Notes under the pieces: generated by a model
What the model was told of the DNA's origin: nothing
What the model saw: the letters and a program-made list of their open reading frames with translations, nothing else
The model's database searches: none
From: Desmonostoc muscorum LEGE 12446
GTDB lineage: Bacteria; Cyanobacteriota; Cyanobacteriia; Cyanobacteriales; Nostocaceae
Assembly (NCBI RefSeq): GCF_015207005.2
Contig: NZ_JADEXS020000001.1
Location: 5,603,001-5,667,000, forward strand
Direction: 5' to 3'
DNA length: 64,000 nt
Translations under genes and position numbers: made by a program
In this document: positions 17,246 through 25,618 of the stretch, piece after piece
Numbering within the stretch: position 1 is the stretch's first letter
Layout of the letters: the number at the start of each line of letters is the position of its first letter

Positions 17246-17881
17246 ATGAAGATTCCTGCATTTGTTGGCAGCAGACAGAAAAAGCCAAAATCACCAAAGC
17301 GAAAATTGAAAGTCCAAATCCCGCCGCTTTCTCGTTGGCATCCTGCTGTACGTAAGTTGACGGGTTGGATGATAACGGTTGGGTCTGTGCTGTTATGTTT
17401 ATTGTTGTTGCCAACCCGCCTCCCAGGTATGGAATTATTGGGAATTGGGCCAAACTGGCTGTTAATTTGGGTGGTGGCTTGGAGTGTGAAGCGCACAATG
17501 TTTGCGGGAGCATTGGCAGGTATAATTTTGGGGCTACTTCAAGATGGAATGACATCACCTTACCCTACTCATGCCCTCAGTTTAGGTATAGTGGGACTTC
17601 TCACTGGTTTACTCCAGAAACAGCGCTTTATGGAAGAGGATTTTATTTCTATTGCTGTAATTGTCTTTGTGATGGCAGTTTTGGGAGAAACTATCTTTGG
17701 GTTGCAATTAAGTTTTACAGGCGATGCCCACGGCGGGCACAGTCTACGCCAAGTCGGAGATATTTGGACATATTATCAACGTGTCGCTCTTGCTTCTGCG
17801 ATTCTTAGTAGTCTCTGGGGACCTGTGGTTTATTATCCCCTGAATCTTTGGTGGCAACGGATGAAATTATTGGAGCAATAG
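17246..17881 (+). CDS. mreD: Rod shape-determining protein MreD
   Basis: The 211-residue polytopic membrane protein completes mreBCD. After a basic cytoplasmic N-terminus (KKPKSPKRKLK), about five or six hydrophobic helices begin at about residue 42. The signature LLGIGPNWLLIWVVAWSVKR and GIILGLLQDGMTSPYPTHAL fits the MreD family of cyanobacteria. The basic extension of about 35 residues is longer than in E. coli MreD. The conserved Asp in LLQDG is present. Role: membrane partner of MreC in the elongation complex. Confidence 0.92.
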   Translation: MKIPAFVGSRQKKPKSPKRKLKVQIPPLSRWHPAVRKLTGWMITVGSVLLCLLLLPTRLPGMELLGIGPNWLLIWVVAWSVKRTMFAGALAGIILGLLQDGMTSPYPTHALSLGIVGLLTGLLQKQRFMEEDFISIAVIVFVMAVLGETIFGLQLSFTGDAHGGHSLRQVGDIWTYYQRVALASAILSSLWGPVVYYPLNLWWQRMKLLEQ

Positions 17882-17911
17882 TTGATGAGGGGAGGATCAA
17901 AACCCCATAGC

Positions 17912-18553
17912 TTAATGCTCTGGTTCGATTTGCTGTTGGAAGTAAGTTCGCAAACCATCTGCCAAAGCTGGAACCTGAACAGCGCGACGCACTAAATTGT
18001 CATCGGCTTCACGCACGTAGATTTGTACAATATCGGCAACTGTGACATTGTTTTCATCCCGACTCACCAGTTTGATCTCATCTCCTACACCAATTTCACC
18101 TTCAAGGACTACTGAAAAGTAAATGCCACTCAAACGGCTGTTGAGAAACCGTTTAACCATATCATCGCGCCCAAACTTGAGATTGAGCTTGAAGCAGGGA
18201 AACCGTGGCTGCGTCACCATCACAACAGCCGTGCCAATGCTAAAGCGATCGCCGATATTCACTTCCGTTTCCGACAAGCCCTCAATCGTTAGGTTTTCGC
18301 CAAACGCACCCCAAGGCAAGTCCTCATCTGGTAACTCCTGCCGCCAGTAAGTGTAATGCTCCATTGGATAAGCGTAAACCGCTTTTTCGGCACCCCCGTG
18401 AACGGTCAAATCTGCCTGTCGATCTCCATCTAGATTGAGCGATCGCAGCATTACTCTTCCATTCACGGGCTGCTTAAAAATGCTAGTTGTGACAGACTTT
18501 CTCTTCCAACTCACTTCACGCGGCAGTCCAACGCAAACAGAAATCAATTTCAT
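17912..18553 (-). CDS. MOSC domain-containing protein (YiiM-like)
   Basis: The 213-residue protein has the MOSC fold: the family start KLISVCVGLPREV, then NLDGDRQADLTVHGGAEKAV, the AFGENLTIEGL segment and the conserved cysteine in TQPRFPCFKLNLKFG. MOSC proteins handle molybdenum cofactor sulfur or reduce N-hydroxylated bases (YiiM, YcbX). The C-terminal 3-alpha extension (DNLVRRAVQVPALADGLRTY) is typical of YiiM-like members. The substrate here is not known. It converges on mreD. Confidence 0.85.
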   Translation of the reverse strand: MKLISVCVGLPREVSWKRKSVTTSIFKQPVNGRVMLRSLNLDGDRQADLTVHGGAEKAVYAYPMEHYTYWRQELPDEDLPWGAFGENLTIEGLSETEVNIGDRFSIGTAVVMVTQPRFPCFKLNLKFGRDDMVKRFLNSRLSGIYFSVVLEGEIGVGDEIKLVSRDENNVTVADIVQIYVREADDNLVRRAVQVPALADGLRTYFQQQIEPEH

Positions 18554-18731
18554 AGAGCAACCTCAATAGTACTTAGGAGCAGCCTAAGAAGCCCGCGATC
18601 GCTATCGATCGCAATTTGCTTTCTGCCGCTTAATCTTAACCCGAACTCACGTTATGTTAGCGATCGCTACTTAGATTTATTACTACATGATAAATTAAGT
18701 GTTATTTCAGTTTTCAGTCTCGCTTGCATCT

Positions 18732-19646
18732 TTATTCCTTGAGAAAAGCATCAAACGTCAACCTATGTGGTAGTGAAGTTTGTGCGCCTGGTTTTGTGGC
18801 GGCTAAAGCACCTGCTGCTGCACCCCAAACAACTGCCTGATGTAAGGACATTCCTTCAAAAAGTGCCGCTGCTAAACCGCCATTGAAAGCGTCGCCAGCA
18901 GCTACTGTGTCAACTACATCAACTGGAAATGCAGGTACAAAAAACTTTTCTTTATCAGTTGCACAAAAAACACCCTTAGCACCGAGTTTGACGATCGCAC
19001 ATTTCACTCCCCGTTGCAATAAAATCTCAGCTGCCTGAGCGGCTGTTTCCTCTCCATCCACAGCAAAACCCACCAACTGCCCAGCCTCCACTTCATTGGG
19101 TGTGATAATGTCTACCAATGGATAAAGTTCTGCGGGTAAATCAGATTGTGCAGGTGCGGGGTCAAGAATGACTTTGATGTTTGCGCTTCTGGCTGCTTTA
19201 GCTGCTGCAACTACCGCAGGAATCGGAATCTCTAATTGTAAAAGTAGTGCTGTCGCTTCTGGTAATAAGTTTGATAACCGTTGCACATCTTCCTGATTGA
19301 CGCGTCCATTTGCACCAGGAATCACAACAATTTGATTTTCTCCAGCCTGACTAACGGTGATAATGGCGACTCCAGAACTAACATTTTCATCAACGAAAAC
19401 ATTGTTTGTCTGCACACCAGATGCTTGCAAATTGTTGACAAGTTCTACACCAAAATTATCTGCACCAACACGCCCCACCATTTGAGTAGGAATTCCCAAT
19501 CTAGCTAGTGCTACAGCTTGATTAGCTCCTTTACCTCCCGAAACTTGAAAAAAGTTTTCTCCGAGCAAGGTTTCTCCGCCGACTGGTAAGCGGGGTGCTG
19601 TGGCTACCAAGTCTATATTGATGCTGCCGAAAACGATAATGGTCAT
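18732..19646 (-). CDS. rbsK: Ribokinase (PfkB family)
   Basis: About 304 residues from the start MTIIVFGSINIDLVA; a more distal Met (19658) would add four. PfkB signatures are clear: GGKGANQAVALARLG near residue 40 and the catalytic DTVAAGDAFNGGLAAALF near 250, with the anion hole GAGD and base Asp. ATP-binding IVKLGAKGVF precedes it. It phosphorylates D-ribose at O5, feeding the pentose phosphate pool. The clear PGANGRVNQ segment supports ribokinase over fructokinase. No ribose transporter is next to it. Confidence 0.88.
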   Translation of the reverse strand: MTIIVFGSINIDLVATAPRLPVGGETLLGENFFQVSGGKGANQAVALARLGIPTQMVGRVGADNFGVELVNNLQASGVQTNNVFVDENVSSGVAIITVSQAGENQIVVIPGANGRVNQEDVQRLSNLLPEATALLLQLEIPIPAVVAAAKAARSANIKVILDPAPAQSDLPAELYPLVDIITPNEVEAGQLVGFAVDGEETAAQAAEILLQRGVKCAIVKLGAKGVFCATDKEKFFVPAFPVDVVDTVAAGDAFNGGLAAALFEGMSLHQAVVWGAAAGALAATKPGAQTSLPHRLTFDAFLKE

Positions 19647-19725
19647 AGTAGGGAGCAAAAGTTATACCATTTTGGATTTGGGATTTTAGATTGGGAATGG
19701 TGTTGGGTATCTGGATTTTGTAAAT

Positions 19726-19980
19726 TCATTTATCGCAATCAATTTTTAAATTGGTATTACAATCGAGAGTTTCCCAATTGGTAATCGCTGCGTTTTGCCA
19801 TTCACTCTCCCAACCTAATTCCAGTTCATCCATCAGAGAACAAGCTACTGCTAGTGCGGTGTCTTCTTGTTGATGTCGCCACTGTTTCAAAAGATTTTCA
19901 ATCAGGGCGCTAGGGTTTTCAACTTTTTGGTGGATGTAACTCACTAATTCATCTGGCAGCGAAATCGAGACTTTAGCCAT
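19726..19980 (-). CDS. Ribbon-helix-helix antitoxin-like protein
   Basis: The 84-residue protein starts MAKVSISLPDELVSYIHQKV, a classic ribbon-helix-helix (CopG/Arc-like) DNA-binding start, followed by NPSALIENLLKQWRHQQED. The acidic tail with LMDELELGWESEWQ resembles MazE/ParD-type antitoxin tails that wrap a toxin. I find no toxin gene next to it: the upstream side carries a MITE-like repeat and the downstream side is rbsK. It may be an orphan antitoxin or a stand-alone regulator. Confidence 0.6.
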   Translation of the reverse strand: MAKVSISLPDELVSYIHQKVENPSALIENLLKQWRHQQEDTALAVACSLMDELELGWESEWQNAAITNWETLDCNTNLKIDCDK

Positions 19981-20037
19981 ATTTTACCTGAACAGGACTT
20001 ACGCATTTGCATGACACTGGAAAGATTTGTGTTTCCC

Positions 20038-20123
20038 AGGACTTACGCAAAATTATGAAAAAACGAACCGCAAAGGACGCAAAGGACACAAAGAAATAAG
20101 AGTTTCAGAGAGTTTTTGCGTAA
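20038..20123. mobile_element. MITE-like element, copy 1 (AGGACTTACGCAAAA ends)
   Basis: The element begins AGGACTTACGCAAAATTATG and ends TTTTTGCGTAA, so its ends are inverted copies. The interior ACGAACCGCAAAGGACGCAAAGG is shared with 27038-27128. A third fragment, AGGACTTACGCA, starts at 19994, next to the antitoxin-like gene. No coding capacity. Confidence 0.75.
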
Positions 20124-20191
20124 CAGCTTATTTCCTATCACGTCGGGATTTAATAGTCTTCAAATATAGGTATATTAATTAAGGTGTTCAA

Positions 20192-20563
20192 ATGCTTAAG
20201 CATAAACATAATAATACTCTTGCCGGATTACAAGCGAAGCTAGATGTAAAGATCGTTATTCCAATTGGAGTATTTGTAGCAACAGTCGTTTATTCACTGC
20301 ATGTTTTTCAAGCTGCTTTTCATCCTCAGCAGCTGGAACAATCTGCCCAAGTTCAACTTCGCCCCTTTGATCGTGCAGAGTATGAACAGTTGAAAATAGG
20401 AATGTCATTAACGGATGTGCGGTCAATCTTGAATCGAGGTGTCGAGGTTAGGCGCTCTGAAACAATGGCAACCTTTGTCTGGGAAAATCCTGATGGTTCC
20501 AAAATCACCGCTATTTTTCAAAGTGACAAACTCAAGAGTAAGGAACAGCTTGGATTGCACTGA
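20192..20563 (+). CDS. Membrane-anchored BamE/SmpA-like protein
   Basis: The 123-residue protein has one N-terminal membrane helix (about 20-42, VKIVIPIGVFVATVVYSLHV) and then a small domain starting EYEQLKIGMSLTDVRSILNR, which has the YxxIxxGMSxxxVxxxLG pattern of BamE/SmpA and BLIP-like folds. The second half, FVWENPDGSKITAIFQSDKL, supplies the following strands. Such domains act as small periplasmic interaction modules. The specific role is unknown; the genes on either side are not envelope-assembly genes. Confidence 0.65.
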   Translation: MLKHKHNNTLAGLQAKLDVKIVIPIGVFVATVVYSLHVFQAAFHPQQLEQSAQVQLRPFDRAEYEQLKIGMSLTDVRSILNRGVEVRRSETMATFVWENPDGSKITAIFQSDKLKSKEQLGLH

Positions 20564-20686
20564 GAAGCTGGAGATAGGCGATATAGTTCGATTGCGATCG
20601 CCTTTTCCATCTCACTCACTTCCAACAAGCTATACTGCCAAATAGCGCTTAACAAATCTTAAAAACCATCATTGCAAACATAGGAT

Positions 20687-22228
20687 ATGCAAAACACAGA
20701 TGTAGTTGTCATCGGTAGCGGTATTGGCGGTTTAAGTTGTGCTGCTCTTTTGGCACGATATGGCTTTGATGTGATAGTCTGCGAAAGTCATTCCATACCT
20801 GGTGGTGCCGCCCACGCTTTTGAGCGCAATGGTTTCAAGTTTGACTGTGGCCCGTCTCTCTACTCTGGACTGTCTTACAGTCCCTCTGCCAACCCTCTGC
20901 GCCAAGTCCTGGACGCCATTGGCTCTGAATTACCATGCGTCACTTACGATACTTGGGGTTGTTTTCTGCCAGAAGGTTATTTTGACACGTCAGTTGGGGC
21001 TGAGCAATTTTCTGAAGTGTTGAGGAAATTGCGTGGTGGTAATGCTGTCGCCGAATGGCAGCAACTCCAGCGCGTTATGGAACCACTGGCGAGTGCAGCA
21101 ACGGCTATGTCACCGGCAGCATTACGCTTTGATTTGGGTGCAGTTCAAACTGTGGGACGATTTGCCCCTTCTCTACTAAAACATACTGGAAATATCATCA
21201 AGTTGACTGGCTCTTTCAGCCGGATTATGGATGGTGTTGTCAAAGACCAATTTACGCAAAATTGGCTGAATTTGCTGTGTTTTCTACTTTCTGGGCTGCC
21301 AGCAGATGGCACGATCGCCGCAGAGGTAGCATTTATGTTTGCTGACTGGTATAAAGCAGGGGCAATGCTTGACTATCCGATTGGTGGTAGTGGTGCTTTA
21401 GTTGACGCCCTTGTACAAGGATTGCAGCGTCACGGTGGTCAGATAAAACTAGGCGCACATGTCCAAGAAGTGCTGGTGGAAGGTAATCGGGCGGTGGGTG
21501 TGCGTTTGCGCGATCGCCAAGAAATCCGTGCCCGAAAAGCAGTAATTTCTAATGCATCGGTTTGGGACACGCTGAAGCTGTTACCAGAAAAAGCAGTAGC
21601 AAAACAGTTCCGCGCTCAAAGACAAGCGACGCCTGAGTGTGATAGTTTCATGCATCTGCATTTGGGTATTGATGCCCAAGGATTACAGACAAATTTACAA
21701 TGTCATTACGTTGTCGTGAATAATTGGGAACTGGGGGTAACAGCACCTCAAAATGTGGTGGTGATATCAATTCCTTCAACTCTCGATTCATCTTTAGCAC
21801 CACCAGGTAAGCATGTGATTCACGTTTATACTCCGGGGAATGAACCCTATGCTATTTGGCAGGGGATGGATAGAAGAAGTGAAGAATATGCCGAACAAAA
21901 GCGATCGCGTGCAGAAGTAATGTGGCAAGCGCTACAGCGGATTATTCCAGATATTCGCTCTCGTTGCGAAGTCACACTTGTTGGTACACCTCTAACCCAC
22001 GAGCGTTTTCTACGTCGTCACCAAGGTTCATATGGCCCAGCAATTGCAGCGGGTTCTGGTATATTTCCCGGCCCCAGTACTCCCCTACCAGGGCTGTTGT
22101 GCTGTGGAGATTCGACATTTCCCGGTATTGGTTTACCAGCAGTCGCCGCTAGTGGGATGATTGCTGCCAATACCCTTGCACCTATTAACAAGCATTTAGA
22201 AATGCTTGAGGATATTAAGTGCATGTGA
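20687..22228 (+). CDS. Phytoene desaturase/CrtISO-family FAD oxidoreductase
   Basis: The 513-residue flavoprotein begins with the dinucleotide-binding fold VVVIGSGIGGLSCAALLARY and the family block PGGAAHAFERNGFKFDCGPS. The C-terminal FAD-binding segment is LLCCGDSTFPGIGLPAVAAS. It belongs to the CrtI/CrtISO/CrtO superfamily of carotenoid desaturases, isomerases and ketolases. I could not place it more closely: it is not obviously CrtH, which I remember with a different N-terminus. The AAG-rich middle (residues about 110-180) probably forms the substrate cap. Substrate and reaction remain unassigned. A single gene. Confidence 0.75.
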   Translation: MQNTDVVVIGSGIGGLSCAALLARYGFDVIVCESHSIPGGAAHAFERNGFKFDCGPSLYSGLSYSPSANPLRQVLDAIGSELPCVTYDTWGCFLPEGYFDTSVGAEQFSEVLRKLRGGNAVAEWQQLQRVMEPLASAATAMSPAALRFDLGAVQTVGRFAPSLLKHTGNIIKLTGSFSRIMDGVVKDQFTQNWLNLLCFLLSGLPADGTIAAEVAFMFADWYKAGAMLDYPIGGSGALVDALVQGLQRHGGQIKLGAHVQEVLVEGNRAVGVRLRDRQEIRARKAVISNASVWDTLKLLPEKAVAKQFRAQRQATPECDSFMHLHLGIDAQGLQTNLQCHYVVVNNWELGVTAPQNVVVISIPSTLDSSLAPPGKHVIHVYTPGNEPYAIWQGMDRRSEEYAEQKRSRAEVMWQALQRIIPDIRSRCEVTLVGTPLTHERFLRRHQGSYGPAIAAGSGIFPGPSTPLPGLLCCGDSTFPGIGLPAVAASGMIAANTLAPINKHLEMLEDIKCM

Positions 22229-22822
22229 ACTACTTCGCCGTAAGACGGACGGAGCTTCCCAATTCATCGGGAATAGCCTCTAGAACTCCGTAGTACTATA
22301 AGGTCTGACATTCCCTCCAAGGGCAGGAGTCCTGGTTCCCAAGACCCAAATCTTTTACCCTGAGCGTAGTCGTTCGCGGAGCGTTTCTAAGAGTTGGGTT
22401 TTCTTGCAACATATACCTATTAGCTTGGTTTTCGCTTATGGCATTGATGGTCAAGACCAAATAATCCTATCAGAAAATCTTCTCCCAAGGGGAGACGCCA
22501 AGGGCGATGGGGATTCGTCATCCATAAGCGTATTTGTTTTTGCTGACGCAAAAAAACAATACGCCTATGCCCTACTCACCAAGAGCTCCCTATACCTAGA
22601 GTACATTGTTCGCGTTAGCGTCTCGCAGAGAAGGTGGGGACTTCCGCGACACGTTAAAAAGGAGAATTCAGAATTCAGAATTTAGAATGAATATAGAATC
22701 AAGCGTGCTATGGATTTTTGATTTTTTGATTTTGTTCAAATTATAAAGCTTGAGTATCAAAGTCTTCTGACTTCTGACTCCTGAATTCTGACTTCTGAAT
22801 TCTGACTCTTGACTCCCGAATT
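22229..22822. other. Repeat-rich spacer downstream of the CrtI-like gene
   Basis: It contains AGCGTCTCGCAGAGAAGG at 22617-22634, the inverted copy of the repeat at 3794-3811, and CGGAGCTTCCCAATTC followed by CATCGGGAA, which resembles the ends of IS200/IS605-type elements. The last 160 bp are tandem variants of GAATTCAGA / TCTGAATTC. A 93-codon plus-strand frame (22404-22685) reads through these repeats and is not credible. Confidence 0.6.
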
Positions 22823-23509
22823 CTAATAAATGTATTTATTTTTTTGAGTACAAAATCTCGCTGCTAACAAAGCCGCACCCGCAGCCAAAATCGCTAAGGC
22901 GCTTCCAGGTTCGGGTACGGCAGCAACTTTAGCATCAATTCGTGCAGTTCCAGCAAACAAACCTGCTAAATTAGAGTCGCCAAGTCCTTGAGCAAACTCT
23001 GGAGAAATTAACAATTGAACATCAGCCAGAGTTAAAGTTAAATTGTCTTTATCAAATGTCACAGATTGGGGATAGCTCAAGTCAAACAAAATTGGATTAA
23101 GAGAAGAAATTGTGTCTCTTAAAACAAGTCCGCTGGCATTAGGGACAGTACGTCCTGGAGCAAAACCAATTGAAAAGTTACCAACAGTAATTTGATCGTT
23201 GAAGGTAACAGTACCAGTATGCTCGATTGTACCGAATAGTGGAGTAAAACCGCCTTCGTCGCTGAAGGTGAAGTTGGTAGCCGAGTCGATTTGAAACCCA
23301 ACTAAATAATCGCTGGGTATTGGTGGGACTGTATCCTGAGTGCCTGTGATGATTAGCCCGATATTTCTGAGAATATTTTCGTGGTCGCGATCTATACTGG
23401 TAACTCCAGATTCCACTTTAAAAGTTGCAGCTTCTACTTGTATGGGTGCAATTGATATCAAAGCTGCTGTTGTACAACCAACAATTCCTGCAATATGGAA
23501 AAAACGCAT
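22823..23509 (-). CDS. PEP-CTERM sorted secreted protein
   Basis: The 228-residue protein has a signal peptide (residues 1-27, cleavage after VEA), a beta-rich body without known catalytic motifs and a typical PEP-CTERM tail: VPEPGSALAILAAGAALLAA followed by a basic end (RFCTQKNK). This tail directs processing by an exosortase and attachment at the cell surface or export. Body segments such as SDYLVGFQIDSATNFTFSD occur in cyanobacterial PEP-CTERM proteins that I recall only as hypothetical. It is a single gene between repeats and a long AT-rich spacer. Confidence 0.82.
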   Translation of the reverse strand: MRFFHIAGIVGCTTAALISIAPIQVEAATFKVESGVTSIDRDHENILRNIGLIITGTQDTVPPIPSDYLVGFQIDSATNFTFSDEGGFTPLFGTIEHTGTVTFNDQITVGNFSIGFAPGRTVPNASGLVLRDTISSLNPILFDLSYPQSVTFDKDNLTLTLADVQLLISPEFAQGLGDSNLAGLFAGTARIDAKVAAVPEPGSALAILAAGAALLAARFCTQKNKYIY

Positions 23510-24577
23510 ATATCCTCTTTATTTTCTGTGCCTAATTTTAGATAATTCAACGATTTTGTGTTGAAAATATTATTTTAAAAATTTAGATTGCATTTTTAAA
23601 CTCAAGAGATTGTACTAAATTTTTGCATTTTACCTTATTTTCTTAATTCTTAAATTTTTTTGAGATTTTTTGCATTTTCTATCTTCACTTTCCAATCAAA
23701 GCTTATTCTCTAACTAGATCAGCGTTTAACTGGCTGCTCAGAAGATGGATGCATAGATATAATGATGAGTTTGCATCAATATTGATAAATGCTTGCCCAT
23801 TGTTTTTATAGAGTACCATATTTTTTGAAAAGTCTATAATTAAATCCCCAATTTAATCTTATGAGTTGGCTATTGCTGGTTGAAATTTACCCTGGAAAGA
23901 GGAAAATGATATGGTTTTTAAAGTTAAAATAAAGTTATCATCAATTTAATAGCATATTTTAATTCATCCAGTGCAAATTTGAAAGTCAATGACGTGGGGA
24001 TAAATAAACATCACTAATTATGATTGAGTATAAAGCTTGATAAATAAGGCATTAGAAGTAATAACTTAGCAGAAGATAGTTATGTTTAATGATGTCCAAT
24101 TACTATTATTTAGCTCTCAGCCTACTATTGTGATGTAATTAAAAATAAGTTTTAGCTTTCATTATTGAGAAGTTTAGGTTAAGAACTGAAGTGATATCTG
24201 ACAGTTGAGTACTAGACCCATAAGACATAGGAGTGAAAATTAATTGTGCATTACACAAAACCCTTGGTAGAGGCGAACAGCCCTAACCTTCGGGTTCCGT
24301 TTTAGCGGTACGCAGTTACATTATTTGACCAGATGTCTATAGATCCAGCGATCGAGGTAGACTACATACACTACAGCTTTCGATGTTCTGGAAGTGCGGC
24401 GTGTGTTATGCGGTTCTGTTGGGCATTCTGAGAGATTTTTGCTGCGTTAGGGGTAAAGCGTATTGCTAACCCCCTACTCTCTACTTCCTTTTTTGGATGG
24501 AAGTATCAATTTTCTAATTGACAGACACTCGCCAAAAGGATATACCATATAGTGCATCCTACGCAAACCGTTGTTTT
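23510..24577. other. AT-rich spacer upstream of the CcbP-like gene
   Basis: About 1.07 kb with no open frame of substance on either strand. Sequence is strongly AT-rich to about 24.2 kb, then more mixed with a degraded repeat near 24.27-24.35 kb (CCCTAACCTTCGGGTTCCG). It probably holds the promoters of the divergent PEP-CTERM and ccbP genes. I see no recognisable RNA. Confidence 0.5.
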
Positions 24578-24958
24578 ATGCCTAGTGTTGAACCTGACGA
24601 AAACCGAGAGCATCGCATTCAAACAGAGATCATTGTAGATGCTGAAGATAAAGAAGACCGGGCTATGGGTTGGTACTATTACCTCGAAGAAACTCTGAAT
24701 TTTCCGTTTATGGCTAAATGGACTAAGAAGGGGCGCAAATCCGCTTCTGTGGAAGAGAAACAAGTAGAAGTACTGGGAATGGCACCGGATGATGAGTGCT
24801 TAAAGGATATGTTTGTAGAAGTCGCTGATATTAATGGTAAGGATGATGATGTATATTCTGCAAAGTTATCTGAAATAGTAGCCATTGATGCTGACAGTGA
24901 AACGATTGAAGCGATCGCAGACTGGCTCTATTGGATTGCTAGAGGATATAAATTCTAA
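24578..24958 (+). CDS. CcbP-family calcium-binding protein
   Basis: The 126-residue acidic protein starts MPSVEPDENREHRIQTEIIV, with an upstream in-frame start at 24518 that I judge less likely. The motifs DENREHRI, AMGWYYYLEETLNFPF and EVLGMAPDDECLKDMF match the cyanobacterial calcium-binding protein CcbP, which binds Ca2+ through a negative surface rather than EF-hands. In Anabaena CcbP is a calcium reservoir lowered during heterocyst differentiation, with HetR and NtcA affecting it. This copy may be the orthologue or a paralogue (the loop at DINGKDDDVYSAK looks divergent). It converges with an acetyltransferase gene, 3 bp apart. Confidence 0.82.
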   Translation: MPSVEPDENREHRIQTEIIVDAEDKEDRAMGWYYYLEETLNFPFMAKWTKKGRKSASVEEKQVEVLGMAPDDECLKDMFVEVADINGKDDDVYSAKLSEIVAIDADSETIEAIADWLYWIARGYKF

Positions 24959-24961
24959 ATT

Positions 24962-25522
24962 CTACGATAAATTCCGAATCACGCGACAAGGATTGCCAGC
25001 AGCAATCACATTTTCAGGTATATCTTTAGTAACTACACTACCAGCACCAATGGTTGTGCGATCGCCAATAGTTACACCTGGACAAATAATTGCACCGCCA
25101 CCAATCCAGACATTATTACCAATCTTAATTGGGGCTGCTAGTTCTCTACCAGAAAGGCGAGTTTCGGGTTCTGTAGGATGATAAGCAGTATAAATTTGCA
25201 CGTAAGGGGCGCATAACACATGATCGCCAATGTGAACTGTATTACAGTCTAAAATTACACAGCCATAGTTCATGTATAATTTATCGCCAGCGAAAATATT
25301 ACTACCATAGTCACAGTGAAAAGGTGGTACGATTACAACTTTTTGACCTACTTTTCCAAATAATTGCTGCAAAATTTGTTGTCGTTGTTCTTGCTGTTCT
25401 TCGGTTGTAGAATTGTAATTTCGCAACAGACAACTAGCTCGTTTATGTTCGGCAGCTAGTTCGGGATCTTCTGCAAAATATAACTCGCCTGCGAGCATTT
25501 TCTGTTTTTCAGTTTTTTCCAT
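24962..25522 (-). CDS. maa: Maltose O-acetyltransferase-like hexapeptide acetyltransferase
   Basis: About 186 residues from MEKTEKQKMLAGELY. The N-terminal Mac domain (KQKMLAGELYFAEDPEL) and the left-handed beta-helix of hexapeptide repeats (IKIGNNVWIGGGAIICPGVT, then IGDRTTIGAGSVVTKDIP) are textbook for maltose/galactoside O-acetyltransferases. The catalytic His lies in IYTAYHPTE. It transfers acetyl from acetyl-CoA to sugars; the natural substrate is unknown. The preferred start is at 25522, since an ATG six codons earlier adds MINVQT without family support. A hairpin with a heptamer array lies upstream. Confidence 0.88.
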   Translation of the reverse strand: MEKTEKQKMLAGELYFAEDPELAAEHKRASCLLRNYNSTTEEQQEQRQQILQQLFGKVGQKVVIVPPFHCDYGSNIFAGDKLYMNYGCVILDCNTVHIGDHVLCAPYVQIYTAYHPTEPETRLSGRELAAPIKIGNNVWIGGGAIICPGVTIGDRTTIGAGSVVTKDIPENVIAAGNPCRVIRNLS

Positions 25523-25543
25523 AGTTTGCACATTAATCAATAG

Positions 25544-25612
25544 ACCTGCCTTGAAAATATCTCTTTCCCAGTCCCCAATCCCCAGTCCCCAGTCCCTATT
25601 TTCAAGGCAGGT
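25544..25612. repeat. 16-bp inverted repeat enclosing a CCCCAGT heptamer array
   Basis: ACCTGCCTTGAAAATA (25544-25559) is perfectly complementary to 25597-25612. The 37-nt loop is a heptamer array (CCCAGTCCCCAATCCCCAGT and repeats). The structure begins 7 bp past the stop codon of the diguanylate cyclase gene and may be its terminator. Confidence 0.75.
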
Positions 25613-25618
25613 ATAATA

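Noticed and set aside
17365..17808. 147-codon plus-strand frame
   Set aside because: Overlaps mreD in another frame; mreD has the correct family sequence and spacing to mreC.
22404..22685. 93-codon plus-strand frame
   Set aside because: Composed of dispersed repeats and GAATTCAGA units; no recognisable protein features.
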